A stretch of 64,000 bases of DNA from UBA11524 sp965646445 (GCA_965646445.1 CBFFZW010000006.1:35554-99553); one strand, 5' to 3'. Numbered from the stretch's first letter, positions 24,968 through 34,572 are shown. Notes: a model not told the origin generated them from the letters alone. Numbers and translations are program-made.

Positions 24968-25969
24968 ATGATTGTGATTTTGAAGCAGAACGCGCAGGCG
25001 GAGCAGGTGGACAGGCTGAGGGCCTTCCTGGGGCAGATGGGCCTTCAAATCCATTTTTCCCAGGGTGAAAATTCCACCATCATGGGCCTGGTGGGCGATA
25101 CCAGCCGGGTGGATCCCGACCTGATCGCCTCCTTGGACGCGGTGGAGGACGTGCGGCGCATCCAGGAGCCCTACAAGAGCGCCAACCGGAAGTTCCACCC
25201 GGCGGATACGGTGGTGGACTGCGGCGCCGGGGTGAAGTTAGGCGGCGGTAGCTTCCAGTTCATCGCCGGGCCCTGCTCGGTGGAAAGCGAGGAGCAGGTG
25301 GTGGCGGTGGCCAGAGCCGTCAAGGCGGCGGGCGCGACGCTCCTGCGGGGCGGCGCCTTCAAGCCCAGAACATCCCCCTACGCGTTTCAGGGGCTTCATG
25401 AGGAAGGAATCCGCCTGCTGCTCCTGGCCCGTCAGGAGACCGGCATGCCCATCGTGACCGAACTGATGGATCTTTCCCATCTGCCGCTGTTTGAGGATGT
25501 GGACGTCATCCAGATCGGCGCGCGGAACATGCAGAACTTCGAGCTGCTCAAGGAGGTGGGCAAGCTGCGCAAGCCTGTCCTGCTCAAGCGCGGCCTGGCC
25601 AACACCATCCAGGAATGGCTGATGAGCGCGGAGTACATCATGGCGGGCGGCAATGACCAGGTCATCCTGTGTGAGCGGGGCATCCGCACCTATGAGACGG
25701 CCACCCGCAACACCCTCGATCTCTCCGCCGTGCCGGTGCTCCACGAGAAGACGCACCTGCCGGTGATTGTCGATCCCAGCCATGCCACGGGCTTCAGTCG
25801 GCTGGTCAAGCCCATGGCGCTGGCGGCGGCGGCCTGCGGGGCGGACGGGCTGATGATCGAGGTGCATAACGATCCCAAGCACGCGCTGTGCGACGGCCCG
25901 CAGTCCCTCACGCCGGAGGAATTCGCGGATGTGGCCCGCCGGGTGCAGCTGGTGCGCGCCGCTATTTGA
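24968..25969 (+). CDS. aroF: 3-deoxy-7-phosphoheptulonate (DAHP) synthase, type I-beta
   Basis: First step of the shikimate pathway: phosphoenolpyruvate plus erythrose 4-phosphate. The 333-residue protein has an N-terminal ferredoxin-like regulatory domain (MIVILKQNAQAEQVDRLRAF, residues 1-70) as in the Thermotoga-type enzymes that are feedback-inhibited by Tyr or Phe. The catalytic barrel follows with FIAGPCSVES, LRGGAFKPRTSPYAFQG, LLKRGLANT and VDPSHATG. Start at 24968, with AGGTACGG upstream. Transcription appears controlled by the Tyr leader, so both expression and activity may respond to tyrosine; the second point is inference. Confidence 0.94.
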   Translation: MIVILKQNAQAEQVDRLRAFLGQMGLQIHFSQGENSTIMGLVGDTSRVDPDLIASLDAVEDVRRIQEPYKSANRKFHPADTVVDCGAGVKLGGGSFQFIAGPCSVESEEQVVAVARAVKAAGATLLRGGAFKPRTSPYAFQGLHEEGIRLLLLARQETGMPIVTELMDLSHLPLFEDVDVIQIGARNMQNFELLKEVGKLRKPVLLKRGLANTIQEWLMSAEYIMAGGNDQVILCERGIRTYETATRNTLDLSAVPVLHEKTHLPVIVDPSHATGFSRLVKPMALAAAACGADGLMIEVHNDPKHALCDGPQSLTPEEFADVARRVQLVRAAI

Positions 25970-25984
25970 GGGGGAGGGCTGAGC

Positions 25985-26530
25985 ATGGAGCAGCTTCGCT
26001 TGATGATCCCGGACATCTCCCTGGCGGAGGAGATTCGCGCCTACCGCGCCGACATGCTCAAGGCGGGCAGCTCCATGGACGGGTGCGGCTCACTCCGTCG
26101 GCATGAGGATCCGGCGGACTGGCTGGCCTTCAACGGTCTGCTGGCTCATCCCGATACCGTGCCCGCGGGCCTGGTGCCCAGCACCCAGTATGTTTGCCTG
26201 AACCGGCAGGGACGCATCCTGGGCATGATTCAGCTGCGCCATGCCATGAATGACTACCTGCGGCTGTACGCGGGGCATATCGGCTATTCTGTCCGGCCGG
26301 ATGAGCGCCGCAAAGGCTATGCCGTCTGGATGCTCCGGGCTGTGCTGGAAGAAGCGCGGGCGCGGGGCATGGAGCGCGTGATGGTCAGCTGCCTTACGGA
26401 TAACGAGGGCAGCCGGCGAACCATCCTGGCCTGCGGCGGCGTGTATGAGTCAACCGTCCACGAGCCCAAGGAAAATGTTGACATCCAGCGGTATTGGATC
26501 GGGCTGGGGACGTCCGCCGGGCAAGCCTGA
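25985..26530 (+). CDS. GNAT family N-acetyltransferase
   Basis: A 181-residue acetyltransferase-like protein beginning MEQLRLMIPDISLAEEI. The acetyl-CoA binding region IGYSVRPDERRKGYAVWML and the following MVSCLTDNEGSRRTILACGG match the GNAT fold of the group often annotated as predicted acetyltransferases. The acceptor is unknown. It begins 15 bases after aroF, with GGGGAGGG just upstream, so it is likely cotranscribed with aroF. Confidence 0.85.
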   Translation: MEQLRLMIPDISLAEEIRAYRADMLKAGSSMDGCGSLRRHEDPADWLAFNGLLAHPDTVPAGLVPSTQYVCLNRQGRILGMIQLRHAMNDYLRLYAGHIGYSVRPDERRKGYAVWMLRAVLEEARARGMERVMVSCLTDNEGSRRTILACGGVYESTVHEPKENVDIQRYWIGLGTSAGQA

Positions 26531-26590
26531 TGGTTTCGGCGGGAAGGCGTCCCGCCATGATGGATTTGGAAATAAAGAGGTCGAACGCAC

Positions 26591-27916
26591 ATGCGGGATT
26601 TGACGGTGGGCCGCCCCGGCAGGGTGCTGGTCAGCTATACGCTGCCCCTATTCGGCAGCATCATTTTTCAGCAGCTGTACAACATCGCGGACAGCCTGGT
26701 GGCGGGGCGGTACATCGGCACCCAGGCGCTGGCGGCGGTGGGCAACTCCTATGAGATCACGCTGATTTATATCGCCCTGGCCTTCGGGTGCAACATGGGT
26801 GCGTCGGTGGTGACGGCCCGGTTCTTCGGGGAAAAACGGTATGGCGACGTACGCAGCAGCATCACCACATCGCTGGTTTTTTCGGCGGGGCTGGGGCTGG
26901 TGCTGACATTGGCGGGCGTTGTGCTGTGCGACGGGCTGCTGGAAATCATCAACACGCCGCCGGAGCTGATAGCGGAATCCTCCGCCTACCTGGACATCTA
27001 CCTGCTGGGCTATGTGTTCCTGATCCTGTATCAGGTGGCCACGGGCATCTTTTCAGCCCTGGGGGATTCCCGAACGCCCTTCATTTTCCTGGCCATTTCC
27101 TCGGTGAGCAACATCTTTGTGGACATCCTGTTCGTCAAGTCCTTCGGCATGGGGGTGGAGGGCGTGGCATGGGCCACGTTCCTGTGCCAGTCCGTCAGCG
27201 GGACGGCGGCGGTGTTCGCGGTGCTGCGGAAGCTGCGCGCGCTGGACGGCCGGGGTCCGGTGTTCTCCACGCCCATCCTGAAGAAGATTCTGGTGGTGGC
27301 GGCGCCCAGCGCGGCCCAGCAGGGCTTCATTTCCGTGGGCAATATCCTGATCCAGAGCGTCATCAACGGCTTCGGTACGGCGGCCATCGGCGGCTACGCG
27401 GCGTCGGTGAAGCTGAACAACATGATGCTCACCTCCATCACGGCCCTGGGCAACGGCATGAGCAACTATACCGCCCAGAATTACGGCGCGGGCAAGCATC
27501 AGCGCATCCGCGAGGGCTATGCCAAGGGCGCGCTCCTGGCGGGCGGCTTCGCGCTGATCTTCACGGCGGTGTACCTGATCTTCGGCCCGGCGCTGGTGGG
27601 CGTCTTCATCACGGACGGCAACCAGGAGGCCCTCGACATCGGCGTGCAGTTCCTGCGGATCATCGGGCCCTTCTACGTCATCATCGCCATGAAGCTCATC
27701 ACCGACGGCGTGCTGCGCGGGGCCGCGCTGATGCGGGTGTTCATGATTTCCACCATGACCGATCTGGTGCTGCGGGTGGCCATGGCCTTCGTCCTGGGCC
27801 CGGCCTTCGGCCCCACCGGCGTGTGGCTGAGCTGGCCTGTGGGCTGGATTCTCGGCACGGCCATTTCCTGCTGGTTCTATCAGCGATGGATCCGAAAACT
27901 CATGACAAAAGCATAA
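26591..27916 (+). CDS. MATE family efflux transporter (second copy)
   Basis: A 441-residue transporter with twelve predicted membrane segments. The N-terminal LPLFGSIIFQQLYNIADSLV and FGCNMGASVVTARFFGEKRY, with the repeated VAAPSAAQQGFISVGNIL in the second half, are standard for the NorM/DinF-like branch. It is only distantly similar to the MATE protein at 19515. The substrate is unknown. It lies 60 bases after the GNAT gene and ends at a strong terminator. Confidence 0.92.
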   Translation: MRDLTVGRPGRVLVSYTLPLFGSIIFQQLYNIADSLVAGRYIGTQALAAVGNSYEITLIYIALAFGCNMGASVVTARFFGEKRYGDVRSSITTSLVFSAGLGLVLTLAGVVLCDGLLEIINTPPELIAESSAYLDIYLLGYVFLILYQVATGIFSALGDSRTPFIFLAISSVSNIFVDILFVKSFGMGVEGVAWATFLCQSVSGTAAVFAVLRKLRALDGRGPVFSTPILKKILVVAAPSAAQQGFISVGNILIQSVINGFGTAAIGGYAASVKLNNMMLTSITALGNGMSNYTAQNYGAGKHQRIREGYAKGALLAGGFALIFTAVYLIFGPALVGVFITDGNQEALDIGVQFLRIIGPFYVIIAMKLITDGVLRGAALMRVFMISTMTDLVLRVAMAFVLGPAFGPTGVWLSWPVGWILGTAISCWFYQRWIRKLMTKA

Positions 27917-27918
27917 CA

Positions 27919-27958
27919 AAACGCCGCGTTCCCTGCTTGCTTGAGGGAAGGCGGCGTT
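27919..27958. terminator. Bidirectional terminator between the MATE and MerR genes
   Basis: AACGCCGCGTTCCCT pairs with AGGGAAGGCGGCGTT (one bulged base); TTTGCCTTT follows on the plus strand and TTTTG on the minus strand. Confidence 0.85.
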
Positions 27959-27963
27959 TGCCT

Positions 27964-28395
27964 TTACAGCCGATGAGGGCGAAGCTCCTCCGGCACGGCT
28001 TCCGGCGGGAGCGACCGAACTGCGGCCTCGGAGCCCAGGGCCAGGGCGGTATCGTAATACCAGCACTTGTACAGCAGATGGCTGCGGGTTTTCTCAAGGG
28101 CGGCCAGCTGACGGTCAACCTCCGCCAGCCGCGACCGGAACATGGCCTGCCGCTTGCCCAGGGAGGCGTCGCCCTCCTGGCACCACGCCAAGAATTCCTT
28201 GATGTCCCGGATGGGCATTCCGGCGGCCTTCAGGCACTCGATGACCCGAAGCGTCCCGATTTCCTGGTCGGAAAACACGCGGATGCCGCCCTCCGAACGG
28301 GTCAGGGTGGGGAACATGCCTTCCCGGTCATAGTAGCGCAGGGTGGAGACGGAGATGCCGGTAGCCTTGGCCACCTGGCCAATGGAGTAGGTCAT
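27964..28395 (-). CDS. MerR family transcriptional regulator
   Basis: A 143-residue regulator. Residues 1-70 form the MerR winged helix: MTYSIGQVAKATGISVSTLR, RYYDREGMFP and RVFSDQEIGTLRVIECLKAAGMPI. The C-terminal part is a coiled-coil dimerisation helix (LAEVDRQLAALEKTRSHLLYK) and lacks an obvious metal-binding Cys pair, so a small-molecule sensor is more likely. Start at 28395 with GGAAAGGA upstream; a longer frame reading has no ribosome site. Convergent to the MATE gene; a regulatory link to it is only a guess. Confidence 0.88.
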   Translation of the reverse strand: MTYSIGQVAKATGISVSTLRYYDREGMFPTLTRSEGGIRVFSDQEIGTLRVIECLKAAGMPIRDIKEFLAWCQEGDASLGKRQAMFRSRLAEVDRQLAALEKTRSHLLYKCWYYDTALALGSEAAVRSLPPEAVPEELRPHRL

Positions 28396-28427
28396 GGGCG
28401 TTCCTTTCCGCAGGCCGGGGCCTGACA

Positions 28428-29195
28428 TCAGGCGATGTGGTAGATGCGCTTCAGTTCGTCGGTCATGGCGCCGTCAGGATGGTAGACGATCAGCGGCGGC
28501 TCGGGGTGGAGCATGGGCTTGGCGTCCTTCACGGCCTCCATGAGCACAAGATTGGCGGGCTTGTCCGCAAAAGGGTAGACCAGGCGGAAGCGCTTGGGCG
28601 TAAGGCGCGCCGCCTGCAGGGCGTCCATGGCCTCCAGCATGCGCGGGGCGGGGTAGACCATGCTGAACCGTCCCTTCCCGCGCAAAAGCCGGTGGGCGGC
28701 GCGGAACCACGCGCCCAGGCCGTCTTCCCCCTGATGGCGGGCCAGGCGCAGGCTGTCGGAGGGGTTGTGCAGGGTAGCGCCCGGATGGCCGTAGGGCGGG
28801 TTGCAGATCACCGCGTCCAGGGTGCAGGGCGGAATGATCTGTTCGGCCTGCTCCACAGGCAGGCAATGCACGGCAATGTGCTGCTCCAGGCCGTTGAGCC
28901 GCACGGTGCGCCGGGCCATATCTGCCATGTCGGGCTGAAGCTCGATGGCGTCGAAGTGAGCGCCCTTGCCGCGCCCGTGTAAAAGCAGGGGCAGAATGCA
29001 GCTTCCCGTGCCGAAGTCCGCCGCCCGGCCATTTTTGGGCACACGGGCAAAGTCCGCCAGGAGCACCGCGTCCATGCCGAAGCGGAAGCCGGCAGCTTTT
29101 TGTAGAATGCGCAGACCGGCGAATTGCAGATCGTCGATGCGCTCGCTTTCCCGGATCAGTCCGCTTCCCGAAGGGTCAGGTATCGGGTCATGCAA
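28428..29195 (-). CDS. tRNA1(Val) (adenine-N6)-methyltransferase-like protein
   Basis: Class I SAM-dependent methyltransferase of the TrmN6/YfiC type. It has ERIDDLQFAGLRILQKAAGFRF at the N-terminus, GRAADFGTGSCILPLLL (motif I), AIELQPDMADMARRTV (motif II) and the catalytic NPPY in ICNPPYG, the mark of N6-adenine modification. The start is uncertain: no ATG lies near the expected N-terminus. A TTG at 29193-29195 follows GGGGAGG, while the nearest ATG (29231) has no good site. Either way it overlaps the end of the upstream SpoIID gene, which suggests translational coupling. Confidence 0.85.
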   Translation of the reverse strand: MHDPIPDPSGSGLIRESERIDDLQFAGLRILQKAAGFRFGMDAVLLADFARVPKNGRAADFGTGSCILPLLLHGRGKGAHFDAIELQPDMADMARRTVRLNGLEQHIAVHCLPVEQAEQIIPPCTLDAVICNPPYGHPGATLHNPSDSLRLARHQGEDGLGAWFRAAHRLLRGKGRFSMVYPAPRMLEAMDALQAARLTPKRFRLVYPFADKPANLVLMEAVKDAKPMLHPEPPLIVYHPDGAMTDELKRIYHIA

Positions 29196-32100
29196 TAGCC
29201 TTCCGCCTCCCCGTAAAGAATTTTGCACCATGTGTCGCCAAATTGCAGCAGGCGCACTGTCTCACCCTTGGGGATGGACAGGCGGATGGGGGCGTCGGCG
29301 TCGCACCAGGCGCGGACGTTGACGTTGCCTTCCTGGGGAGCGATGACGGCCTCCCAGCCGGTCAGGTCGTAGAGGGTGGGATCGTAAACGGGCTGCGCGT
29401 CGCCGGACTGCTCAGGGGCGGCGGGGACGGCTTCGGCAGGCTTTTCGGCGGAAAGGTACGCCTTGGCCACATAGCCCTGCCACTGATCGCAGCGCACCAG
29501 GCACCATTCGTCGCCCTGGGTGGACAGCACCTCCACCGCCGCGCCGTGGGGCAGGCTGGCCAGAACAGTCGCGCTGGTGGATGCCTCCTGGCGCAGATTC
29601 AGGCCGCTGGCGGCGTTGACGTACATGCGGGAGGTCGGCGGCGGGGTGGGGGGCGGCTGCAGGCTGGAGGGCAGGGTATTGGTGATGTACTGGCTCATGA
29701 CATAGCCGGCCTGTGTGCCGAATTTGATGGCGCTCCACTCGGCGCCCGAAAGCGTCACGGTGATTTCCGTGCCCGGAGCCAGCACCGCCAGCACCTGGCC
29801 GGAGGTATCGGGCATATAGCGCATGTTCACGCCGCCGGTGACATCCTCGCGGATCCAGGCCTTCTGCGACGGGTTGCTGCCGGTGTGGTTCGGCCCGCTG
29901 GACAGGTAGGTGCTCATCACATAGCCGTCCAGCCCGGCGTAACGCACGCGGCTCCAGGGATCTCCGTCTTCCAGCAGGGTCACCTTCGCGCCGTTGGGGA
30001 TGACGATGATGACCTCCGCGATGGTGTTGTCGTAGCTGCGCAGGTTCAGCCCGCCGCCGTCCGTCACCACGGTGACCTCCTTCGTCTGGGAGGGCAGGGG
30101 CGCGGAGGATCGCAGCAGCAGGTACTTGGTCATGACGTAGCCTGTGCGGTCCTCGTAGCGGATTTGCGTCCAGTCGTCCCCCAGCTTCAGCCGGGTGACG
30201 ATGCTGCCGTCGGGAATCACCATGAGGACGCGGGCGTCGGTAGAGGGCGTTTCCCGCAGGTTCAGCCCGCCGTTGGCCGTGAGGACGGTCACCGTGTCGA
30301 TGCCTTCCTCCGGGGTCGCGGGGGTGGTGGGCGTGCTTCCGCCCTGAGTGCCGAAGGTGAGGAATTTGGTCATCACATAGCCCGTGCGGCTGCCGTAGGT
30401 GATGCGGCACCAGTCCGCGCCGCGCTCCAGCACCGTGACCTGCGCGCCGGGCTTGATGGTGGTCAGGATGCGGGCATCCGCCGAGGCGGTTTCCCGCAGG
30501 TTCAGCGTGCCCGAGGGCGTGGTGACGGTGGCGGTATTGCCTGATGGCGCGGCGGTACCGCCGTTTTCCATGGTCAGGTAGGTGGTCATGACATAGCCCG
30601 TCTGCCCGCCATAGCTGACGCGGCACCAGCTGGTGAGGTTTTCCAGCACGGACACGCGGGCGCCGCGCGGAATCTGCGTCAGCACCGTGCTGCCCAGGGA
30701 GGGCTGCTTGCGCAGGTTCAGGGAGCCGGACTGCGTGGTGACAATGGCCGTGGCCGACGGCGTGGAGGGCGCGGTGGACTCGTCCGCGGGGAAACGGAGG
30801 TACTGAGTGGCGACATAGCCCGTCAGGCTGCCGTAGCGCACGGCAGACCAGTCCTCGCCGCGATGGGTCACCACCACCGATTCGCCCCGGGGAAGGGCGG
30901 CCAGCACGGCGGATTGCGTGGAGGGCTGGGCGCGGAGGTTCAGGGACGTGGAGGCGGTATGCACCACGGCTTCCACCTCGCCGCCGCCCAGGTCGGGAGG
31001 CGTGGGGGTAACGGGGTCGGTCGGCTGCTGCGCGGGGGGCGCGCTGCCGTCAAAGACGAGGAAATCCGCCATGATGTAGCCCCGGGTGCCGTCCGACGCC
31101 ACCACGCTGCACCAGCTGCCGTCGGAGGAGGTCACGGTGACCTGCGTGCCATGGGACAGCGTCGCCAGCACCTGGCCGGAGGTGGAGGCCGTCCCGCGCA
31201 GGTTGACGGTGCCGCTGCCGGAGGGAATGCGCACCACCGCGCCGCCGCTGATCTGATTGGTGACCTGGCCGGGGTAGGAGGCGCTCATCTGCAAAAAGTC
31301 CGTGGAGGCCCAGCCGGTGGACGCGCCGTACTGCACCTGGGCCCAGCCACCCTGTACGCTGAACACGCAGAGGATGGCTCCGCTGGGAATGGTGGTGATA
31401 ACGCTGCTGTCGATGCGGCCCTCGCTGCGCAGGTTCAGCGTGCCGGTGCAGTTCACCGTGGCCCACTGGCTGATCTGCGTGGGGGTGGCATCGGAGAACG
31501 TGGGGGCCTCGCCGTTGAATTTCAGCGCGCTGGTGGGGACATAGCCGACGATGCTGCCCAGGCGGATCATCGTCCAGCTGTCGCCCTTGGCCAGCACGTT
31601 CACCAAGCCGCCGTTGATGACGCTGGTGAGGATGCTGCCGCTGTCGCTGGCGGCGGAACGCACGGCCAGCCGATCCTTCAGGCCGATGAGCCTGACGGTG
31701 GCGGTGGCCCCGGCGGAGGGCGTGATGTCCGCCGGGTTTTCCTCGGTGGTAATCACGTTGCCGCCGTTCTCGATGGACGCGAGGATGGTATGGGTGAAGG
31801 TGTACTGCACCCGTCGGCAGTCCTCATAATAAAAGCCGAGAATCTGGTCATAAGTGTAGCCCAGGGCGCCCATCTGCATGGCGCCGCGCTGGCTCATGCC
31901 GATGCCGTGGCCGTAGCGCCGGGCCTTCAGGGTGAAGTTGGCGCCGTTTTTCTCCACGGACCACAATTCATTTTGGGAGGCGTTGATGCTCATGCCCAGG
32001 GGGCCTTCCAGCTCGGAGAAGATGTCGCAGGTCAGCGTCAGGCTGCGGGTGCCGGAGGGCGTCGAGGCTGTCACGGCGAAGTCCAGCTTGGTGTAAAGCC

Positions 32101-33124
32101 TGCTGGGGGAGCCGTACTTGGGCGTGTGGGGGGTGATGGCGTTGATGGTCGTGACCGACACATTGACGCTCCCCACCACCGCTGACGCCTTGGCGTGCAG
32201 CAGATCCTTGATGGCGGACTTCTGCCCGGAGAAGGTGTTGTCGCCGTACACCACGGTTTTGCGGACGACGGCGGCGGTGTTCATCTCATCGAAGGGGTCG
32301 TTCTTGACGCCCAGGTAATCATAGCCGGAGGAGCCCCACAGGTTCCGGGCGGATTCCGTCTGGCCGCCGTTGGAGGCGGTATAGTAGGTGCCGGTGAGGC
32401 TGCTGCCGTTCATCAGCACAATGCCCTTGGTGGCCTCCACGGCCTGGGCGCAGCGGGTGGTGGAATCGGAGTTGCCGTAATAAACCTGATCGTTGGTGGT
32501 GTCCACCACGTCGTAAAGGGAGGAGGCCCTGGTGTTCATCTTGTTCAGGGTATAGGTGCGGGCGGCGACGGCCTGGGCCTTCAGCGCCTCCACATGGGCG
32601 GAGTTGCCCATTTCATAGGGCACCACGCCCTTCAGATAGGACTCGATGTAAACGTGGACGATGGGATACAGCCGGTAGCTGCCGTTGGATTGCTGGGCCT
32701 TCAGCTGAAGGTCGCCGGGGTACAGGTTGCCCGACTGACGGGCCTGAGCGATGCGCAGCCCGCTCTCTCCGCTGGCCTGATGGCGGCGGAGATTCAGCTC
32801 CGTGCCCATATCATAGCTGACGCCGCCCCGGGTCATGGTGATGCGGCCGGTGCTCTTGTTGAAGCTGATGGCCACACGGTCGCCGCTTTGCAGGGTCACA
32901 TCGGCGGCGCCGTCAGCCGTGTAGCTGCCGGAAACGGTGAGGTCAAGGCTGGCGGGGTTCCCCAGGGAGGACAGATAGACGCGCACCATGCCGTTGCGGG
33001 CGTTGGCGGCCCGGGTCAGGGGAGCGGAGGCCACTTCGGCAGCGGCGGCCAGCCCTGCGGGCATCAAAGCGCCGAGAAGAATCGCCAGGAAAAGCGCGGC
33101 GGTCGCGCGGCGGAAACGTCCCAT
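29156..33124 (-). CDS. Large exported SpoIID/LytB-domain protein with eleven SH3b repeats
   Basis: A 1322-residue protein with a signal peptide (MGRFRRATAALFLAILLGAL, then AGLAAAA). Residues about 180-470 are a SpoIID/LytB domain with YIESYLKGVVPYEMG, ALKAQAVAARTYTLN, ASNGGQTESA and RYGHGIGMSQRGA, the family that in SpoIID cleaves glycan strands and acts in sporulation. From about 480 to the end I count eleven bacterial SH3 repeats of about 60-85 residues, each with an LNLR-type core and a W-x-x-V-x-YG...GYV...YL pattern; such repeats bind cell-wall peptides. The start at 33124 follows AAGGAGGTG. SpoIID itself is about 340 residues, so this is a wall-bound relative, not SpoIID proper. Confidence 0.9.
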   Translation of the reverse strand: MGRFRRATAALFLAILLGALMPAGLAAAAEVASAPLTRAANARNGMVRVYLSSLGNPASLDLTVSGSYTADGAADVTLQSGDRVAISFNKSTGRITMTRGGVSYDMGTELNLRRHQASGESGLRIAQARQSGNLYPGDLQLKAQQSNGSYRLYPIVHVYIESYLKGVVPYEMGNSAHVEALKAQAVAARTYTLNKMNTRASSLYDVVDTTNDQVYYGNSDSTTRCAQAVEATKGIVLMNGSSLTGTYYTASNGGQTESARNLWGSSGYDYLGVKNDPFDEMNTAAVVRKTVVYGDNTFSGQKSAIKDLLHAKASAVVGSVNVSVTTINAITPHTPKYGSPSRLYTKLDFAVTASTPSGTRSLTLTCDIFSELEGPLGMSINASQNELWSVEKNGANFTLKARRYGHGIGMSQRGAMQMGALGYTYDQILGFYYEDCRRVQYTFTHTILASIENGGNVITTEENPADITPSAGATATVRLIGLKDRLAVRSAASDSGSILTSVINGGLVNVLAKGDSWTMIRLGSIVGYVPTSALKFNGEAPTFSDATPTQISQWATVNCTGTLNLRSEGRIDSSVITTIPSGAILCVFSVQGGWAQVQYGASTGWASTDFLQMSASYPGQVTNQISGGAVVRIPSGSGTVNLRGTASTSGQVLATLSHGTQVTVTSSDGSWCSVVASDGTRGYIMADFLVFDGSAPPAQQPTDPVTPTPPDLGGGEVEAVVHTASTSLNLRAQPSTQSAVLAALPRGESVVVTHRGEDWSAVRYGSLTGYVATQYLRFPADESTAPSTPSATAIVTTQSGSLNLRKQPSLGSTVLTQIPRGARVSVLENLTSWCRVSYGGQTGYVMTTYLTMENGGTAAPSGNTATVTTPSGTLNLRETASADARILTTIKPGAQVTVLERGADWCRITYGSRTGYVMTKFLTFGTQGGSTPTTPATPEEGIDTVTVLTANGGLNLRETPSTDARVLMVIPDGSIVTRLKLGDDWTQIRYEDRTGYVMTKYLLLRSSAPLPSQTKEVTVVTDGGGLNLRSYDNTIAEVIIVIPNGAKVTLLEDGDPWSRVRYAGLDGYVMSTYLSSGPNHTGSNPSQKAWIREDVTGGVNMRYMPDTSGQVLAVLAPGTEITVTLSGAEWSAIKFGTQAGYVMSQYITNTLPSSLQPPPTPPPTSRMYVNAASGLNLRQEASTSATVLASLPHGAAVEVLSTQGDEWCLVRCDQWQGYVAKAYLSAEKPAEAVPAAPEQSGDAQPVYDPTLYDLTGWEAVIAPQEGNVNVRAWCDADAPIRLSIPKGETVRLLQFGDTWCKILYGEAEGYCMTRYLTLREAD

Positions 33125-33169
33125 GGGGCTCACCTCCTTTGACGGCTTTTGCCGGAATTTGCAGACAGC

Positions 33170-33199
33170 ATTGTACCATATCGGGGGCTGTTTCGCCAA
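33170..33199 (-). promoter_or_regulatory. Promoter of the SpoIID-SH3b gene
   Basis: On the minus strand TTGGCG (33194-33199), an 18-base spacer and TACAAT (33170-33175), about 46 bases before the start codon. Confidence 0.6.
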
Positions 33200-33258
33200 G
33201 GGGCTCATGTAACAAAGATGCTGGGAATGCCTGGACAGCCTGGCAGCGGCGGCTTTCC

Positions 33259-34434
33259 TCACAGCCGGACGACGCCCTGCCGCAGCCCCAGTCCGGCGGG
33301 AAGACCGCAGCCCAGGGCCCACACGTCATAGGCCCGCAGCTCCGAGCGGAACCAGGGCTCCTCTGTGCGAACGTCTGCGGCTTTGCTGATGATGCGCACG
33401 CCGCGCTCCCTGCATTGCCGCAAAAGGGGGAGGGCGCTGCCTTGCAGGCCCAGCAGCCAGGGCTTCTCCGGCAGCGGCTGGGCCGCCAAGTCGGCTGCCG
33501 TGATGTCCAGCAGCGCGTGGGTGCAAAGCCGGGAAAGCCGGGCGTGGGGATAGCGCCTGGTCTTGGCGGTGAGCAGCAGCCGCTCCCGGTCGGCACAGAC
33601 GCCCGCGGCGGCGCGGAGACGATCCTCAATGCCCTCGGAAAGGTCGGGCAGCGCGTCCCAGGCCTCCGCGGTCATGGTGCGCAGGCGGTAAAGCAGCGCC
33701 TGATCCAGCGCACCGGCCCGGTGTATCCGCCCATGCGCGGCTTCCTCCCGCAGGAGAGCAAACGCGCTTTCCGGCATGGCCCGGCGGGCGCCCTGCCAGT
33801 CGCCGCGCTCAATGGCGCCCCGCAGGGCCGTGGCGGAGGGCCAGACATCCAGCGCGGTGGCGTGATAAGCGCCGCTTCGGGGCACGGCCACGGCGTCCAT
33901 GGCGGCATTCAGGCGGCGGATGGCCCGCAGGTAGCACACGGCCAGGGTATTGTTGGGGGAGGCCAGCAGCCTTCCCATGCAGGGAAAGGCCTCCTCGGCG
34001 GCGGCGGACAGGGCGGCGGGGTAGGGAAGCCCGGCGTCCATGCCCCGGCGGAGGACGGAGGTCATGGCGGAGGGCGGGGCTTCCAGCAGCTCGGCGGCGG
34101 CGCGCAGTCGGGCGATGTCCGCGTCCTCCGCGCCGAAGGCCAGGACATCCGCGCCAAGCAGCTGCAGCAGGCGCACGCCGCCCAGGGCGAAGTGCTCCGC
34201 GTTCCGGACGCTCCAGCATACCGGCAGGGCAAACACGGCGTCCGCCCCGCTTTCAAGGGCCATCCGCGCGCGAGCGCCGGGGGAGAGCAGCGCCGCCTCC
34301 CCGCGCTGGGTGAACGGGCCGGACATCACCACCACCAGGACATCCGCCCCGGTCATGGCCCGGGCCTGGGCCAGGTGATGGGCATGGCCGCGATGAAAGG
34401 GGTTGTACTCCGCGATGACGCCCGCAACGCGCAT
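33259..34434 (-). CDS. tmcAL: tRNA(Met) cytidine acetate ligase TmcAL
   Basis: Uses acetate and ATP to make N4-acetylcytidine at the wobble position of elongator tRNA-Met. The 391-residue protein starts MRVAGVIAEYNPFHRGHAHH, the nucleotidyltransferase HxGH-like motif, and continues with VVVMSGPFTQRGEAALLSP and ASPNNTLAVCYLRAI, as in Bacillus YlbM. Length is normal. Start at 34434, eight bases after AAGGAGG. It is divergent from pduL-ackA, which handle acetyl phosphate and acetate, a coincidence worth noting since the enzyme consumes acetate. Confidence 0.92.
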   Translation of the reverse strand: MRVAGVIAEYNPFHRGHAHHLAQARAMTGADVLVVVMSGPFTQRGEAALLSPGARARMALESGADAVFALPVCWSVRNAEHFALGGVRLLQLLGADVLAFGAEDADIARLRAAAELLEAPPSAMTSVLRRGMDAGLPYPAALSAAAEEAFPCMGRLLASPNNTLAVCYLRAIRRLNAAMDAVAVPRSGAYHATALDVWPSATALRGAIERGDWQGARRAMPESAFALLREEAAHGRIHRAGALDQALLYRLRTMTAEAWDALPDLSEGIEDRLRAAAGVCADRERLLLTAKTRRYPHARLSRLCTHALLDITAADLAAQPLPEKPWLLGLQGSALPLLRQCRERGVRIISKAADVRTEEPWFRSELRAYDVWALGCGLPAGLGLRQGVVRL

Positions 34435-34544
34435 GGACGTGGCCTCCTTGCCGTCCTCCGCCGCTGGAGCGAAGGCGTATAGCTTCATTATATAGAAAGA
34501 GGAGACCGAAAGCAAGGCATCGCGGAAATTGGACGCTGAAACCC

Positions 34545-34572
34545 TTTACAAATGGGAGAAAGATGGTATAAT
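34545..34572 (+). promoter_or_regulatory. Promoter of pduL-ackA
   Basis: TTTACA (34545-34550), 16-base spacer and perfect TATAAT (34567-34572), 47 bases before the start codon. Confidence 0.82.

Noticed and set aside
26788..28425. Plus-strand open frame running through the MATE and MerR genes
   Set aside because: Out of frame with two well-supported genes and crosses a strong terminator hairpin.
29170..31730. Repeats in the SpoIID gene read as a CRISPR array
   Set aside because: Repeat units are about 180-250 bases, imperfect and in frame, encoding SH3b domains; there are no short identical repeats with unique spacers, and no cas genes anywhere.
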